Assembly: GCF_024323335.1 (NCBI RefSeq)
Contig: NC_066583.1
Coordinates: forward strand, 413,800,031 to 413,864,030
Source of the DNA: Lathyrus oleraceus
Lineage: Eukaryota > Streptophyta > Magnoliopsida > Fabales > Fabaceae
Reading direction: 5' to 3'
DNA: 64,000 nt
Position 1 is the stretch's first letter; each line of letters opens with the position of its first letter. The position numbers and the translations under genes are program-made. The notes below the pieces were generated by a model. It had not been told where the DNA came from. It saw only the letters and a list, made by a program, of their open reading frames with translations, and did no database searches. Positions 1 through 9,750 of the stretch are shown here, piece after piece.

Positions 1-310
1 AATATTGGATAAAGATAACCAACAAAGAGGGGATTACATCTATTGGTTACTGGGTAGAAAACCACAGAAGAGAGTAACCGTCATCGGTTAGGATGAACAA
101 CAATCAAGGGTTAACTCTGCGAGGGGATTAAAATGGGGTTTATAACTATCGGTATGAGGGTAGAAAACCACAGAAATAGGACTTACGACCACCGGTTACT
201 GGGTAGAAGGCCAAACAACTCCGCCGGGGAAAAGATGGACAATTACTGGTTATTGAGGAATCATTCATCTAAACTACGGGGAAGTGCATGGGAAATAACG
301 AGAGTAGTCA
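1..310 (-). repeat. Diverged tandem units in E1 3' UTR
   Basis: At least two diverged units are visible, marked by 'ggttactgggtagaa' near 44 and 195 and by 'aaccacagaa' near 60 and 167. The counterpart in E3 is the longer array at about 55560-56400. Unit borders are not sharp and the array probably continues left of the window. Confidence 0.6.
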
Positions 311-1829
311 GTCTAGGAACAAACTAGAGAGACACCATGAAACAATACTCGACCCAATGAGGATATAACTCAGGGGAGAAATTCTATCCCAATACATACT
401 TTAGGAGGAAACCGAAATAACAATCATCCACGAGGTCATAACTCAATGGGGAATGTGGAAGAAAGGATAGATACTTTTTGCCTATGGGGCTGACTCTATA
501 TGGAGAGATCAGACACAAACATCTGCTTTGGGGAAATATATATCACCAAATAGCAGGAAATATCAAACAAATATATATGGCAAAGAATGCAACATGAATA
601 TCTGAATGTTATAATTATGCATGTATATGCGTGGCTTATGTATGATTAATGCTGACAAACAGACATATCTAACACAAACAGGTCAAAGAATCAATGGACA
701 AACATCCGGTACTACTTCTTAAAAGAGAAAGCCAGGCCCACTAGAGAACATCCAATCTGATGGGGCAACAAATACCAGGAAACAATGATCACTGTAGGGA
801 AAGGAGAATTAATCACTCCGCTGGGAAAGAATCAACACATCTTCCTCAGAAATTCCAACGTCAATCTGAAATCGGGCAAAGTCTTTGCTGGGGACTGAAC
901 ATGGATACCATTCGTTGTAGAAGCAATTCTAATGGGGAAATTATCCGGGGAAAGAATGAAACTCTGTGGGGAACAACCACCGATCAAGAAGTTTCAAAAC
1001 CAATGCATTTCCTTGCACTGCCAGATAAATCGTCTTTGCCGAGGAGAAAAGAAACACCACTCCGTTGGGGATAAAAAATAAACATTTTCAACACCTGCTC
1101 TACTCAGGAGGAAAATAACAAACAGGCTCTGATTAGACAACTCCACTGGGGAAACACTGCTGACGACCGTACTGAGGAGTAAAAAGTGGGATCAACCCTG
1201 CTGAGGATGATCGAGGAGCAAATCTGCTGGAGATCAAATTAGACAAGTCTACAGGGGAAAAGCTACAAACCAAACTTGATGAGAATTCCGCTTACGTTGG
1301 GGATTTCCTGCTCACTCTGGCGGGGAGATTTCTAACTTGAAGTGAGGGAAAAACCAACTTCTTCGAAAAGATTAGCATATTCAATTTATCAATCTATAAG
1401 GGATTTTAGGTCAATCCACACAAGGGATGACAACCATATAATTGATAACACAAATGCTAAATCCAACCTTACTGAGGAGTTAGAAGATTAAGGCTAAATT
1501 CCAAACTCTCTGGGGATTTGGTGATGCATAGTTTTCTTCTGCACTTGCGGGAGAAGACAACCTGAAAGATAATGAAGAGGATACAAGTATGCTTGGGATA
1601 TGACCAAATGTCTTACCCTTTTGGAGATCATACTATCCTTGGGAAAGACTCGAAGATGTCCTCATTATCCTTTTTGTCATTGTGAATGTTCACTTCGTTT
1701 AAAAACAATTTATGAAAATTTTATTTATTTTAAAACAATGATATTTATCAATTAAAACATGCAAAATATTTGTTGAATAGAAACAAATAAGAGTGCAAAG
1801 AATTGGATAAAGGCTCAAATTTATTTGAT

Positions 1830-2093
1830 GGAATGGTAGTCTGCAAATGGCAAGACTCCATGGATCTTTACAAATTTGAAACTGGTGATATATATTGGAA
1901 AAGGGCTACATTGAACATAATGACCATTTCTCCACCAACCCTGAATCCACTATATTTGAAGCTTCAGTTGATGATGACTGAGCGAGAATCTTTGACAGAA
2001 GACAATTGTAGAACAAAGTCTTGTCAGGATGCAATTACTTGCCAAATCCCTAATTTTTGCCTAGATTGCCCCAGGTTGAGGTACTCAATCTAG
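1830..2093 (+). other. Antisense open frame of 87 codons in E1 3' UTR
   Basis: An ATG-started open frame runs against the direction of E1, just past the end of pol. The equivalent frame at 30047-30310 in E2 has the same length and the same stop context, but E3 is broken at this place. Antisense extra ORFs between integrase and 3' LTR are known in the Tat lineage. By eye about 25 bases differ between the E1 and E2 frames and most changes alter the amino acid, which argues against selection for a protein. I see no known domain. Confidence 0.3.
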
Positions 2094-2139
2094 CGGGATA
2101 TATATTCATTTTTTATGTCTCTAACTTTTTCTTGGATCG

Positions 2140-2149
2140 CCCTTTCGAG
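2140..2149 (-). other. Second post-pol hairpin (GAAA loop), E1
   Basis: On the minus strand the bases CTCGAAAGGG can form a three-pair stem, one pair being a U-G wobble, around a GAAA tetraloop. It lies about 40 bases after a matching hairpin and inside the repeated context TTGAAAAC..GAAAGGGCGA. The copy in E3 has a perfect CCC/GGG stem. Confidence 0.5.
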
Positions 2150-2187
2150 TTTTCAATCCACCGAGACGCTCATTTTTGCCTAAGTCG

Positions 2188-2197
2188 CCCTTTCGGG
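2188..2197 (-). other. First post-pol hairpin (CCC-GAAA-GGG), E1
   Basis: On the minus strand CCCGAAAGGG forms a GNRA-type tetraloop hairpin about 35 bases after the integrase stop. The same bases occur at 30464-30473 in E2 and 53743-53752 in E3. Confidence 0.5.
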
Positions 2198-2230
2198 TTT
2201 TCAACCTAGCGAACAATTCTATTTTTATTT

Positions 2231-3613
2231 CTAGGCAAAGTATTTCTTGACTGCATCTGAATTCAGAAGACGAGTGAAATCCTCCCCATCCATGGTTGTA
2301 AGTATTAAAGTACCGCCTGAAAAGGCACTCTTAATAACATACGGACCTTCATAGTTTGGAGTCCACTTGCCCCTGGAATCGGGCGCGAAAGACAAGACTT
2401 TCTTGAGCACGAGGTCACCTTCTCGGAACACACGGGGCTTGACCTTCTTATCAAAGGCTATCTTCATCCTTTGCTGATATAACTGACCATGACACATGGC
2501 AGTCAATCTCTTCTCTTCAATCAAGTTCAGTTGGTCATAACGACTCTGGACCCATTCAGCATCAGTCAACTTGGCTTCTATCAAGACTCTCATTGACGGG
2601 ATCTCCACCTCTACTGGGAGCACAACCTCCATGCCATATACAAGGGAGAAAGGGGTTTCCCCTGTTGAAGTGCGAACAAATGTGAGATATCCATGCAAAG
2701 CAAATGGAAGCATCCCATGCCAATCTTTGTACGTAACTACCATCTTCTGGATAAGCTTCTTGATGTTCTTATTAGCAGCTTCAACAACCCCATTCATCTT
2801 GGGTCTATAAGGAGAAGAATTATGATGTGCAATCTTGAACTCGTTACACAACTCTTTCATCATCATGTTGTTCAAGTTATATCCATTATCAGTAATGATC
2901 TTGTTTGGAACACCATAACGACATATGAGTTGATTCTTGATAAACTTCACAACCACATGCCTGGTCACGTTTGCATACGATGCTGCTTCAACCCACTTGG
3001 TGAAGTAATCAATTGCTACGAGAACAAACCTGTGACCGTTGGATGCTTTCGACTCTATCATGCCAATCATGTCAATTCCCCACATAGAGAAAGGCCATGG
3101 TGATGAAATCAGATTCAGAAGTGTCGGGGGGATATGAATCTTGTCCGTATAAATCTGACACTTATGGCATTTCTTCACATATTTGCAGTAGTCAGACTCC
3201 ATTGTCAACCAATAGTAGCCTGCTCTCAACATCTTCCTTGCCATGGCATGTCCATTGGAATGAGTACCAAATGAACCCTCATGGACTTCAGTCATCAATA
3301 GGTCTGCTTCGTGTCTATCTACGCATCTGAGCAGAACCATGTCAAAGTTTCTCTTATAAAGCACATCGCCATTGAGGTAGAAACTGCCGGATAATCTCCT
3401 CAAAGTCTTCTTATCTTTCACAGATGCCCCAGGCGGATAAACCTGACTCTGAAGAAAACACTTGATGTCATAATACCATGGCTTATCATCCTTCACTTCT
3501 TCTACTGCAAATACATGAGCTGGTCTGTCCAAGCACATCACAGTGATATTGGGGACTTCATTGCAGAGTCTCACCACGATCATCGAAGCAAGCGTAGCTA
3601 GTGCATCTGCCAT
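2231..3613 (-). CDS. E1 integrase region of pol (open frame, 460 codons)
   Basis: Integrase joins retrotransposon DNA to the host chromosome. This frame is unbroken. The first residues are the tail of the archaeal-like RNase H. A zinc-binding HHCC motif follows (H118, H122, C149, C152), then the catalytic core with D181, D242 and E278, giving the classic D-35-E spacing. The C-terminal part (about 380-460) holds a KPRVFREGDLVLKK segment typical of the gypsy integrase tail. It ends with KKYFA and a stop, as in E2 and E3. It should be the 3' end of the pol polyprotein, so the first residue shown is not a real start. Of the three Ogre copies only E1 keeps all three catalytic residues. Confidence 0.92.
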   Translation of the reverse strand: MADALATLASMIVVRLCNEVPNITVMCLDRPAHVFAVEEVKDDKPWYYDIKCFLQSQVYPPGASVKDKKTLRRLSGSFYLNGDVLYKRNFDMVLLRCVDRHEADLLMTEVHEGSFGTHSNGHAMARKMLRAGYYWLTMESDYCKYVKKCHKCQIYTDKIHIPPTLLNLISSPWPFSMWGIDMIGMIESKASNGHRFVLVAIDYFTKWVEAASYANVTRHVVVKFIKNQLICRYGVPNKIITDNGYNLNNMMMKELCNEFKIAHHNSSPYRPKMNGVVEAANKNIKKLIQKMVVTYKDWHGMLPFALHGYLTFVRTSTGETPFSLVYGMEVVLPVEVEIPSMRVLIEAKLTDAEWVQSRYDQLNLIEEKRLTAMCHGQLYQQRMKIAFDKKVKPRVFREGDLVLKKVLSFAPDSRGKWTPNYEGPYVIKSAFSGGTLILTTMDGEDFTRLLNSDAVKKYFA

Positions 3614-4000
3614 CCGATTCTCATCTCGAGGTATATGATGGAAGTCAACCTCAGTAAAGAACGTTGAAATGCTCCTCGCATAATCTCTATATGGGATGAT
3701 GCCAAGCTAGTTCGTCTCCCATTCACCCTTAATCTGATTAACGACAAGGGCCGAATCACCATAAACATTAAGATGCTTGATCCGTAGATCAATACATTCT
3801 TCCAATCCCATAATACAGGCCTCATACTCCGCCATATTATTCGTGCATTTGAAATTTAGCCTTGCTGTAAAAGGAAAATGTGTGCCCTGAGGAGTAATAA
3901 TCATGCCCCAATGCCATTTCCATATTGATTAACAACGCCATCAAACACCATGCTCCATCGGGAATCAGGCTCTGGCCCTTCATCAAGCGTAGGCTCATCG
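3598..4000 (-). pseudogene. E1 archaeal-like RNase H (second RNase H)
   Basis: The protein shows the start 'WSMVFDGVVNQYGNGIGA', then NMAEYEACIMGLEECIDL, DSALVVNQIKGEWETN and the tail with RDENRMADALA. These are the marks of the extra RNase H carried by the Tat/Ogre lineage after the normal one. The frame is broken twice: a one-base loss near 3901, after GIGA, and a stop after GEWETN near 3707. The aspartate in the first strand and the AEYEA glutamate are present. In E2 this first half is deleted, and in E3 only the tail survives. Confidence 0.85.
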
Positions 4001-4635
4001 CAATCTTTCATTTTCAAATACAGAATCTCCTCATCTGGGAATTCATACTGAACTGATTGATAATCCTCAATTGGTTGATGCGCCAGGTGGTCAGCCAAGT
4101 TACTACCTTTAATAGCCTTCTGAGCTTGATACTCAATATCATACTCAGACAACAGCATCTGCCAACGGGCAATCCTCCCAGTTAAAGCAGGCTTCTCAAA
4201 GATATACTTGATCGGATCCATTTTGGATATGAACCAAGTCGTATGATTCAACATATACTGGCGTAAGTGCTTAGCAGCCCAAGCCAAAGCACAACATGTT
4301 TTCTCAAGCATTGAGTATCAGGACTCACAATCAGTAAACTTCTTACTCAGGTGGTAAATAGCGTACTCTTTCTTCCCTGTTTCATCTTGCTGACCTAGGA
4401 CACAACCCATTGAGTCTTCAAGAACTTTCAGATACATAATCAAGGGTCTCCCTTCCACAGGCAGAGACAGAATTGGAGGCTCGGACAGATACTCTTTGAT
4501 ACTGTTAAAGGCTTTTTGGCAATCTTCGGTCCAATCATGACGCTGATCTTTCGGGAGGAGCTTGAATATCGGTGCACACGTGGCAGTCATGTGGGATATA
4601 AATCTGGAAATATAATTCAAGCGGCCAAGAAAAAC
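4001..4635 (-). pseudogene. E1 first RNase H region of pol
   Basis: This part follows RT. It shows GRLNYISRFISHMTATCAPI, then DWTEDCQKAFNSIKEYLSEPP, a DSMGCVLGQQDETGKKEYA stretch, LEKTCCALAWAAKHLRQYM and a long linker with LADHLAHQPIEDYQS. It matches the RNase H that removes the RNA strand during reverse transcription in Ty3/gypsy elements. A TGA at 4318-4320 replaces an arginine codon still present in E2. A second TGA at 4636-4638 separates it from RT, and E2 has a stop at the same codon. Confidence 0.85.
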
Positions 4636-5687
4636 TCAGACTTGCTTCTCAGTTTTGGGCGCAGGCATCTCTTGTATTGCTTTGACCTTGGCAGGATCAA
4701 CTTCAATACCTCTTTCGCTAACTATAAAGCCCAATAACTTGCCGGAACGGACTCCAAATGTACACTTGTTAGGATTCAAACGAAGCTTATACTTCCTCAA
4801 ACGTTGAAAAAGCTTCAACAAGTGCTCTACATGTTCAACTTTCGTTCTTGACTTCACAATCATATCATCAACATATACCCCGATCTCCTTGTGCATCATA
4901 TCATGAAACAAGGTAGTCATAACTCGTTGATATGTGGCTCCGGCGTTCTTCAAACCGAAGGGCATCACTCGATAATAGAATGTTCCCTAAGGTGTGATGA
5001 ATGTTGTCTTCTCCATATCCTCGGGTGCCATTTTAATCCGATTATATTCGGAAAATCTGTCCATAAAGAGAAGACATTGATTTAGCTGTATTGTCTGCCA
5101 ACATATCAATGTGTGGTAGAGGAAAATCATCTTTCGGACTAGCTTTATTCAAGTCTTGATAGTCCACACACATTCAGACTTTTCCATCTTTCTTAGGCAC
5201 GGGCACAATATTGGCCACCCATTGAGGATATGTAGAAGTCACCAGAAACCCCGCATCAATTTGCTTCTGAACTTCTTCTTTAATCTTCACTGCCATATCA
5301 GGATGAGTTCTTCTGAGCTTCTGCTTCACAGGCACGCACTCAGGCTTCAAAGGCAGGAAATGTTGCACGATATCAGTATCCAGACCAGGCATATCTTCAT
5401 ATGACCAGGAAAAGACGTCGACGTATTCTTGTAGCAACTCAATCAACACCTTCTTTACAGATTTTTCTAGGAGTGCCCCAATCTTCACTTCGCGAACACA
5501 ATCCTCAGACCCCAAGTTGACTGTTTCCAGATTCTCAAGATGTGGCTGAATGATCTTCTCTTCGTGCTCAAGTAGACGGGTAATCTCGTTAGGAATCTCT
5601 TCAACATCATCTTCTTTGGCCTCAAACACAGGGAACTTAAAGTTGGGAGATGGTGTTGGATTATTATGTTCAATGGGTTTGATCAAC
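4636..5687 (-). pseudogene. E1 reverse transcriptase region of pol (exon 2)
   Basis: Reverse transcriptase copies the element RNA into DNA. The 5' part (5687-5174) opens with IKPIEHNNPTPSPNF right after the intron acceptor, continues through an acidic leader, then YVDVFSWSYEDMPGLD, KPECVPVKQKLRRTHPDM and PQWVANIVPVPKKDGKV. A TGA then replaces an arginine (CGA in E2). The middle is shifted out of frame at about 5000-5170. The last part (4968-4636) is open again and keeps PFGLKNAGATYQR and the catalytic YVDD. In E2 the equivalent frame is nearly complete, which shows what has been lost here. Confidence 0.9.
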
Positions 5688-5956
5688 CTGCATAATGATT
5701 TTGGATATAAAAGAGATTTTAGAATTCAAGCAAGGCAAATCATTATGCAGATGAAAAGATTGATTTTATTCTATTTTTTAGGGTTTTATGTGATCACCAA
5801 TTTCATGCAAAAAGCAAAAAAGTGAAAATAATTGGAAAAAAAAACATTTAACATGAATTTACTGAATGAAAATATCATTGTATTTATGAGCCAACAATGT
5901 CATCACTCCTCCTTTTGGCATGTGAGAAGGGTTTTTAAACAAATAGCGAACATTAC
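5688..5956 (-). other. E1 pol intron (between protease and RT)
   Basis: On the minus strand the protease frame hits a stop in CAACGTAATG, and RT starts after TTATGCAG. If the intron runs from GT at 5956 to AG at 5688 (269 bases), the two leftover bases AC plus the first base G of exon 2 make one codon. The frame then continues into the RT leader without a stop. E3 has the same arrangement at 51546-51791. A partially spliced intron at this place is established for pea Ogre. The exact donor is my inference from frame and GT-AG ends. Confidence 0.75.
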
Positions 5957-7444
5957 GTTGACTTATGGACGACTGTTGGAACATCAACAGCGACCCAGTT
6001 ATTGTAGACCCCTCCAGGGATGATAAAGTTTCCAGAATCCTCCTCAGCATATTCTTCCACAATAGCAGCAGCTTCCTCGTCTTTGACGGTGTGGATGAAA
6101 CCACCACTATGAAACAACCCATGCTTGTTGAAAACGCCAGAAGAATATCCTATGCCATCCCGGGATTTATTGTCTTCTATCTTGATCATTTGTCCCAAAC
6201 CAGTAGTTGTGCAATGCTCAATGGCCAACTTAGCATCATTGTAGGACGCAAATGAAGAAATTCATTTCTTAGAAGGCTCAGCAATAGATAAAGCTTGGAA
6301 CAGCGTTCCAACTTCATCCTCAGCGTCTATATAAGAAAAGGAAGACAAATGGCTAACCAGGAGAGCCTTCTCTCCCCCTACCACCACCAGCTTTTTGTTC
6401 TTGACAAATTTCAATTTTTGGTGTAGGGTGGATGTCACGGCGCCTGCCTCGTGAATCCATGGTCTTCCCAACAGAAAGCTATATGATGTATGGATATCCA
6501 TGACCTGAAAAGTGATCTCGAAATCACTTGGTCCATTCTTGAATGGGAGTTCAACCTCACCAATCACCGTTTTGCGGGATCCATCAAAAGCTTTTTACCA
6601 CCACTCCACTCTGTCTCATGGGAGGCCCCTGGTATGACAATCTAGCCAGAGTGGACTTTGGCAACACATTCAGTGATGATCCAATGTCTACCAGCACATT
6701 AGACATGGCATCATCCTTGCAGCTCATAAATATGTGAAGTGCCAAATTGTGGTCTCTTCCCTCCTCGGGGAGATCAGCATCACAAAAACTCAGATTGTTA
6801 CAAGCGGTAATGTTTGCAACAATACTATCGAATTGTTCTATTGTGACATCATGGTCTACATACGCCACATCCAACGCCTTCTACAGAGCTTCTCGGTGTG
6901 GTTCTTAATTCATTAGCAAAGATAGCACAAAGATCTTTGATGGCGTTTGTAGAAGCTGATCTACAATGTTGTATTCACTCCTCTTAATGAGCCTTAGCAT
7001 CTCATCACAGTCTTCTTTCATTGTGCCATTCTGGCCAGCAGGGACATGAGTTCTTACAGCGGCGGCATGTTTATTAGCAACAAGTGCCAGATTCGGAGCA
7101 ACAACAGCATTTCCAACCGGACGAACAGCGCAATCAACAATATCAGCCCTTCTGACGTCATCCTGGGGTTTCGATGGAGTCGAGAAAACGCGACCACTAC
7201 GGGTTAGGCCGTTGACATCAGCGATATTAACAACAGAGGTAGAGGGTAGGGGCACCTCCTTCCCATCTTCCAATGCCACAACATTGTAACGATAGGGGAC
7301 AACCTTATCAGAAAAATATGGCACAAGGCCAACTGGTTTAATTATCAAAGAGGGAGAAGCCTTCTGTTTGCTGCCATCATATCGGATGACAACAGGCTCT
7401 GGGATCCAAAACACTGGTGATATCACATTGACTTCATCATCCAC
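5957..7444 (-). pseudogene. E1 linker and aspartic protease region
   Basis: The protease cuts the polyprotein. A linker (7444 to about 6905) has no domain I know. A protease core follows with NNLSFCDADLPEEG and VLVDIGSSLNVLPKSTLARL. The active-site triplet is DIG where E2 and E3 have DTG, so the catalytic threonine is gone. One extra base near 6590 shifts the frame after VVVKSF. The downstream part (6567-6262) shows WIHEAGAVTSTLHQKLKF and a retropepsin-like tail, and 6228-5957 holds PGGVYNNWVAVDV up to the intron donor. Relative to E2, about 170-190 bases of linker are missing just before 7440. Confidence 0.85.
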
Positions 7445-7476
7445 ATCTCGACTAGTGATTGTCGGATATGGCTGAC

Positions 7477-9120
7477 CTATTTGACCTTATATTTACCAGG
7501 GAAGCCCTGGACCATATTGACAGTAGATTTCCCATGCTCGAGCAATGGCTTCTTCTTAACGTTGGGACCTACGTCCTCGAAACACAAGATACCACTTCTC
7601 ACAAGGTCTTGAACCTTGGTCTTCAGTGGGTAACAATTTTCCACGTCATGTCCGGGGGCACCGGAATGATAAACACAATGTAGCCTGGGCTTATACCACC
7701 ACTGAGGGTTGGTAGGTATAGCCGGTGGGTCACGTGGAGTGATCAGTTTTCTCTCTATCAAAGAGGGATATAGCTCTGCGTAGGTCATAGGAATAGGATC
7801 AAAAGTGACCCTTTTCCTCTCATAGCTTGTACTGGTCTGATTATTGTTTCGAGGCTGGTAGGCCTGCTATTAAGGACGGTGTTGTTGTTGTTGATATTGT
7901 TGATGTTGTTGTTCCTGGTTATTATTATGCTGATAGTGCTGGTTTTCTCTGAAAGCAGGTGCTATGTGAGCCACCTGATGCTGATTACCGGCGGGACGCA
8001 TGGTCTTCCTCCTCACAGAGGGTCTTCTGGGTTTGACATGGGAGGTCACAACATGTGCCTCACCATCTTTCTTCTTTCCAAACGCCCCATATCGTTTGGC
8101 AGAAGAGCCTTCTTCTCTAGTCAGGCGCCCTTCCTTGAATCCTTCCTCCAAACGCATCCCCATATTCACCATCTCGGTGAAGTCAGAAGGAGCGCTGGCA
8201 ATCATCCGCTCATAATAAAATGAGCTCAAGGTCTTCAGAAAGATCTTGGTCATTTCTTTTTCTTCCAACGGAGGCACAATCTGTGCAGCTAGCTCTCGCC
8301 ACCTCTGGGCGTACTCCTTGAAAGTTTCCTTGTCCTTCTGGGACATCGCTCTCAATTGATCCCTATCGGGAGCCATATCCATGTTATACTTGTATTGCTT
8401 GACGAAAGCTTTGCCAAGGTCATTGAAGGATCGGATGTTCGCGCTGTCCAAGCCCATATACCATCTCAGGGCAGCACCGGACAAGATGTCCTGGAAATAA
8501 TGAATGAGGAGCTAATCATTGTCGGTCTGAGTTGACATCTTCCTCGCATGCATAACCAAGTGACTGAGAGGGCAAGTATTTCCCTTGTACTTTTCAAAGT
8601 CAGGTAATTTGAACTTTACAGGGATTTTGACATTCGGAACTAGGCAGAGTTCAGCAGCAGACTTGCCAAAGAGGTCCTTTCCTCTGAGAGTTTTGAGTTC
8701 CTTGCGGAGCTCAAGAAATTGATCATTCATTGCATCCATCTTTTCATATACGTCTGGGCCCTCAGACGGCTCAGAGTGGTAGATGGTGTCGTCTACTCTT
8801 GGCATATTATGCACGACCGGAGGTGGAACAATGAGGACCGGGCTAGACGCCGGCAGAGAAGCAAACGTTGGGGCGAGACACTCAGGAATGAAATTTACGG
8901 GCATCCCCCAGGGAAACCCGGCTGGCATAGTAGTTGGCGCGAAGTGGGTGTTAGCAGCAGGCACTATTGAAGAGACAATCTCAGAGATGACTGTCCTCTG
9001 GGGAGGAGTTGAAGGCGTTGGAGTAGACTGGCTTTGGGCGGCCAAGAAAGACTCCATGAGGGCAGCCAGTATGGCCACTTCCTCCTTGAGTTCTCAGTTC
9101 TCTTGCTCTAAGTGATCCAT
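7477..9120 (-). pseudogene. E1 gag
   Basis: Gag forms the particle that packages element RNA. The ATG at 9120 gives MDHLEQEN, then a TGA. A proline-rich region follows, then the retrotransposon gag core with GAALRWYMGLDSANIRSF, KETFKEYAQRWRELAAQI and the Q/H-rich tail. Stops interrupt it at codon 9, at 8512-8514 (TAG for the Q in E2's DNDQLLI) and near 7870. The last part (7788-7477) carries a zinc-knuckle-like C-X2-H-X5-H-X4-C (CVYHSGAPGHDVENC), intact only in this copy. The true start may lie upstream: EDKLTH.Y.TRAN before the ATG is shared with E2. Confidence 0.88.
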
Positions 9121-9449
9121 TAGTCTTGAAGTGTTGGCTCTGGTGTAGTACCAGTGAGTTAGCTTGTCTTCAAAATAAATGAAGAACACAGAGCTAGACC
9201 ATTGAACAAGAAGCCTGGAGCAAAACCTGCTTATGCACATGATGCATGCAATGCTTGTGCATATGATTTGTTTTATTTATCAGAGGAACTTTAGAGTCCT
9301 ATTTGCAAATATTGAAAATATTAATCATTTAGACATATATGGTAATCTTATATCAATAATATCTGGAAACCATTTTTACAGCAAAGAAGTACAGTCTTGG
9401 TAACCAAATACAATACAAGAGAGAAGGAAAATGAACATCCTCTAGAACC
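9121..9449 (-). other. E1 spacer between ORF1 and gag
   Basis: These 329 bases separate the ORF1 stop from the first conserved gag ATG. The gag frame stays open for roughly the last 80 bases and encodes FIYFEDKLTH.Y.TRAN, also present in E2. Further out lies a pyrimidine-rich or AT-rich stretch without a clear gene. Confidence 0.55.
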
Positions 9450-9745
9450 CTAGAAACAATCGTCTAAAGCTCTGGAGACTAGAAGATAAGCTGCACGAAG
9501 CCTCTTCACCTGTCTCTCATAGGCTGCCTCCATATCTGCCTTCTCTTTGGCGAGTCGATCGTACTTCCTCTTCCAAAACCTGGAAGACTGAGGAAGAAGA
9601 AAAGTCACCACATCATCAGGTTCATCGATAACTTGATGCTCCGGAAACTCTATCAATGTATCCTTATCTCTAAGCTGCTGAAGTAGCTCCTCTCGTTCAC
9701 GGATCCAGGCACGCGAACGGTCTTCGTCTCTCAACTCCTCTACTC

Positions 9746-9750
9746 CTTGG
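9746..9750. repeat. Target site duplication CTTGG, left copy
   Basis: CTTGG stands directly before the TG end at 9751 and again directly after the CA end, at 12229-12233. E2 shows the uninterrupted site near 42070 (CTCCTTGGTTAGGG). Confidence 0.93.

Larger units (their letters stand above)
1..2230 (-). other. E1 3' untranslated region
   Basis: This non-coding stretch follows the integrase stop of E1 and continues past the left edge. Seen on the plus strand it is full of short GGGGA-containing motifs, and the first 300 bases hold diverged units containing 'ggttactgggtagaa' and 'aaccacagaa'. The same material in opposite orientation fills 53711-56876 of E3, and shorter matches occur at 19133-19524 and 29547-30505 of E2. 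Long, fast-changing 3' UTRs with tandem repeats are a known trait of Ogre elements. It holds no convincing sense gene. Two hairpins and a small antisense open frame are listed separately. Confidence 0.85.

Noticed and set aside
2571..3330. Plus-strand frames opposite E1 integrase, and similar ones opposite E2 RT (32444-33463)
   Set aside because: Shadows of conserved coding sequence on the other strand.
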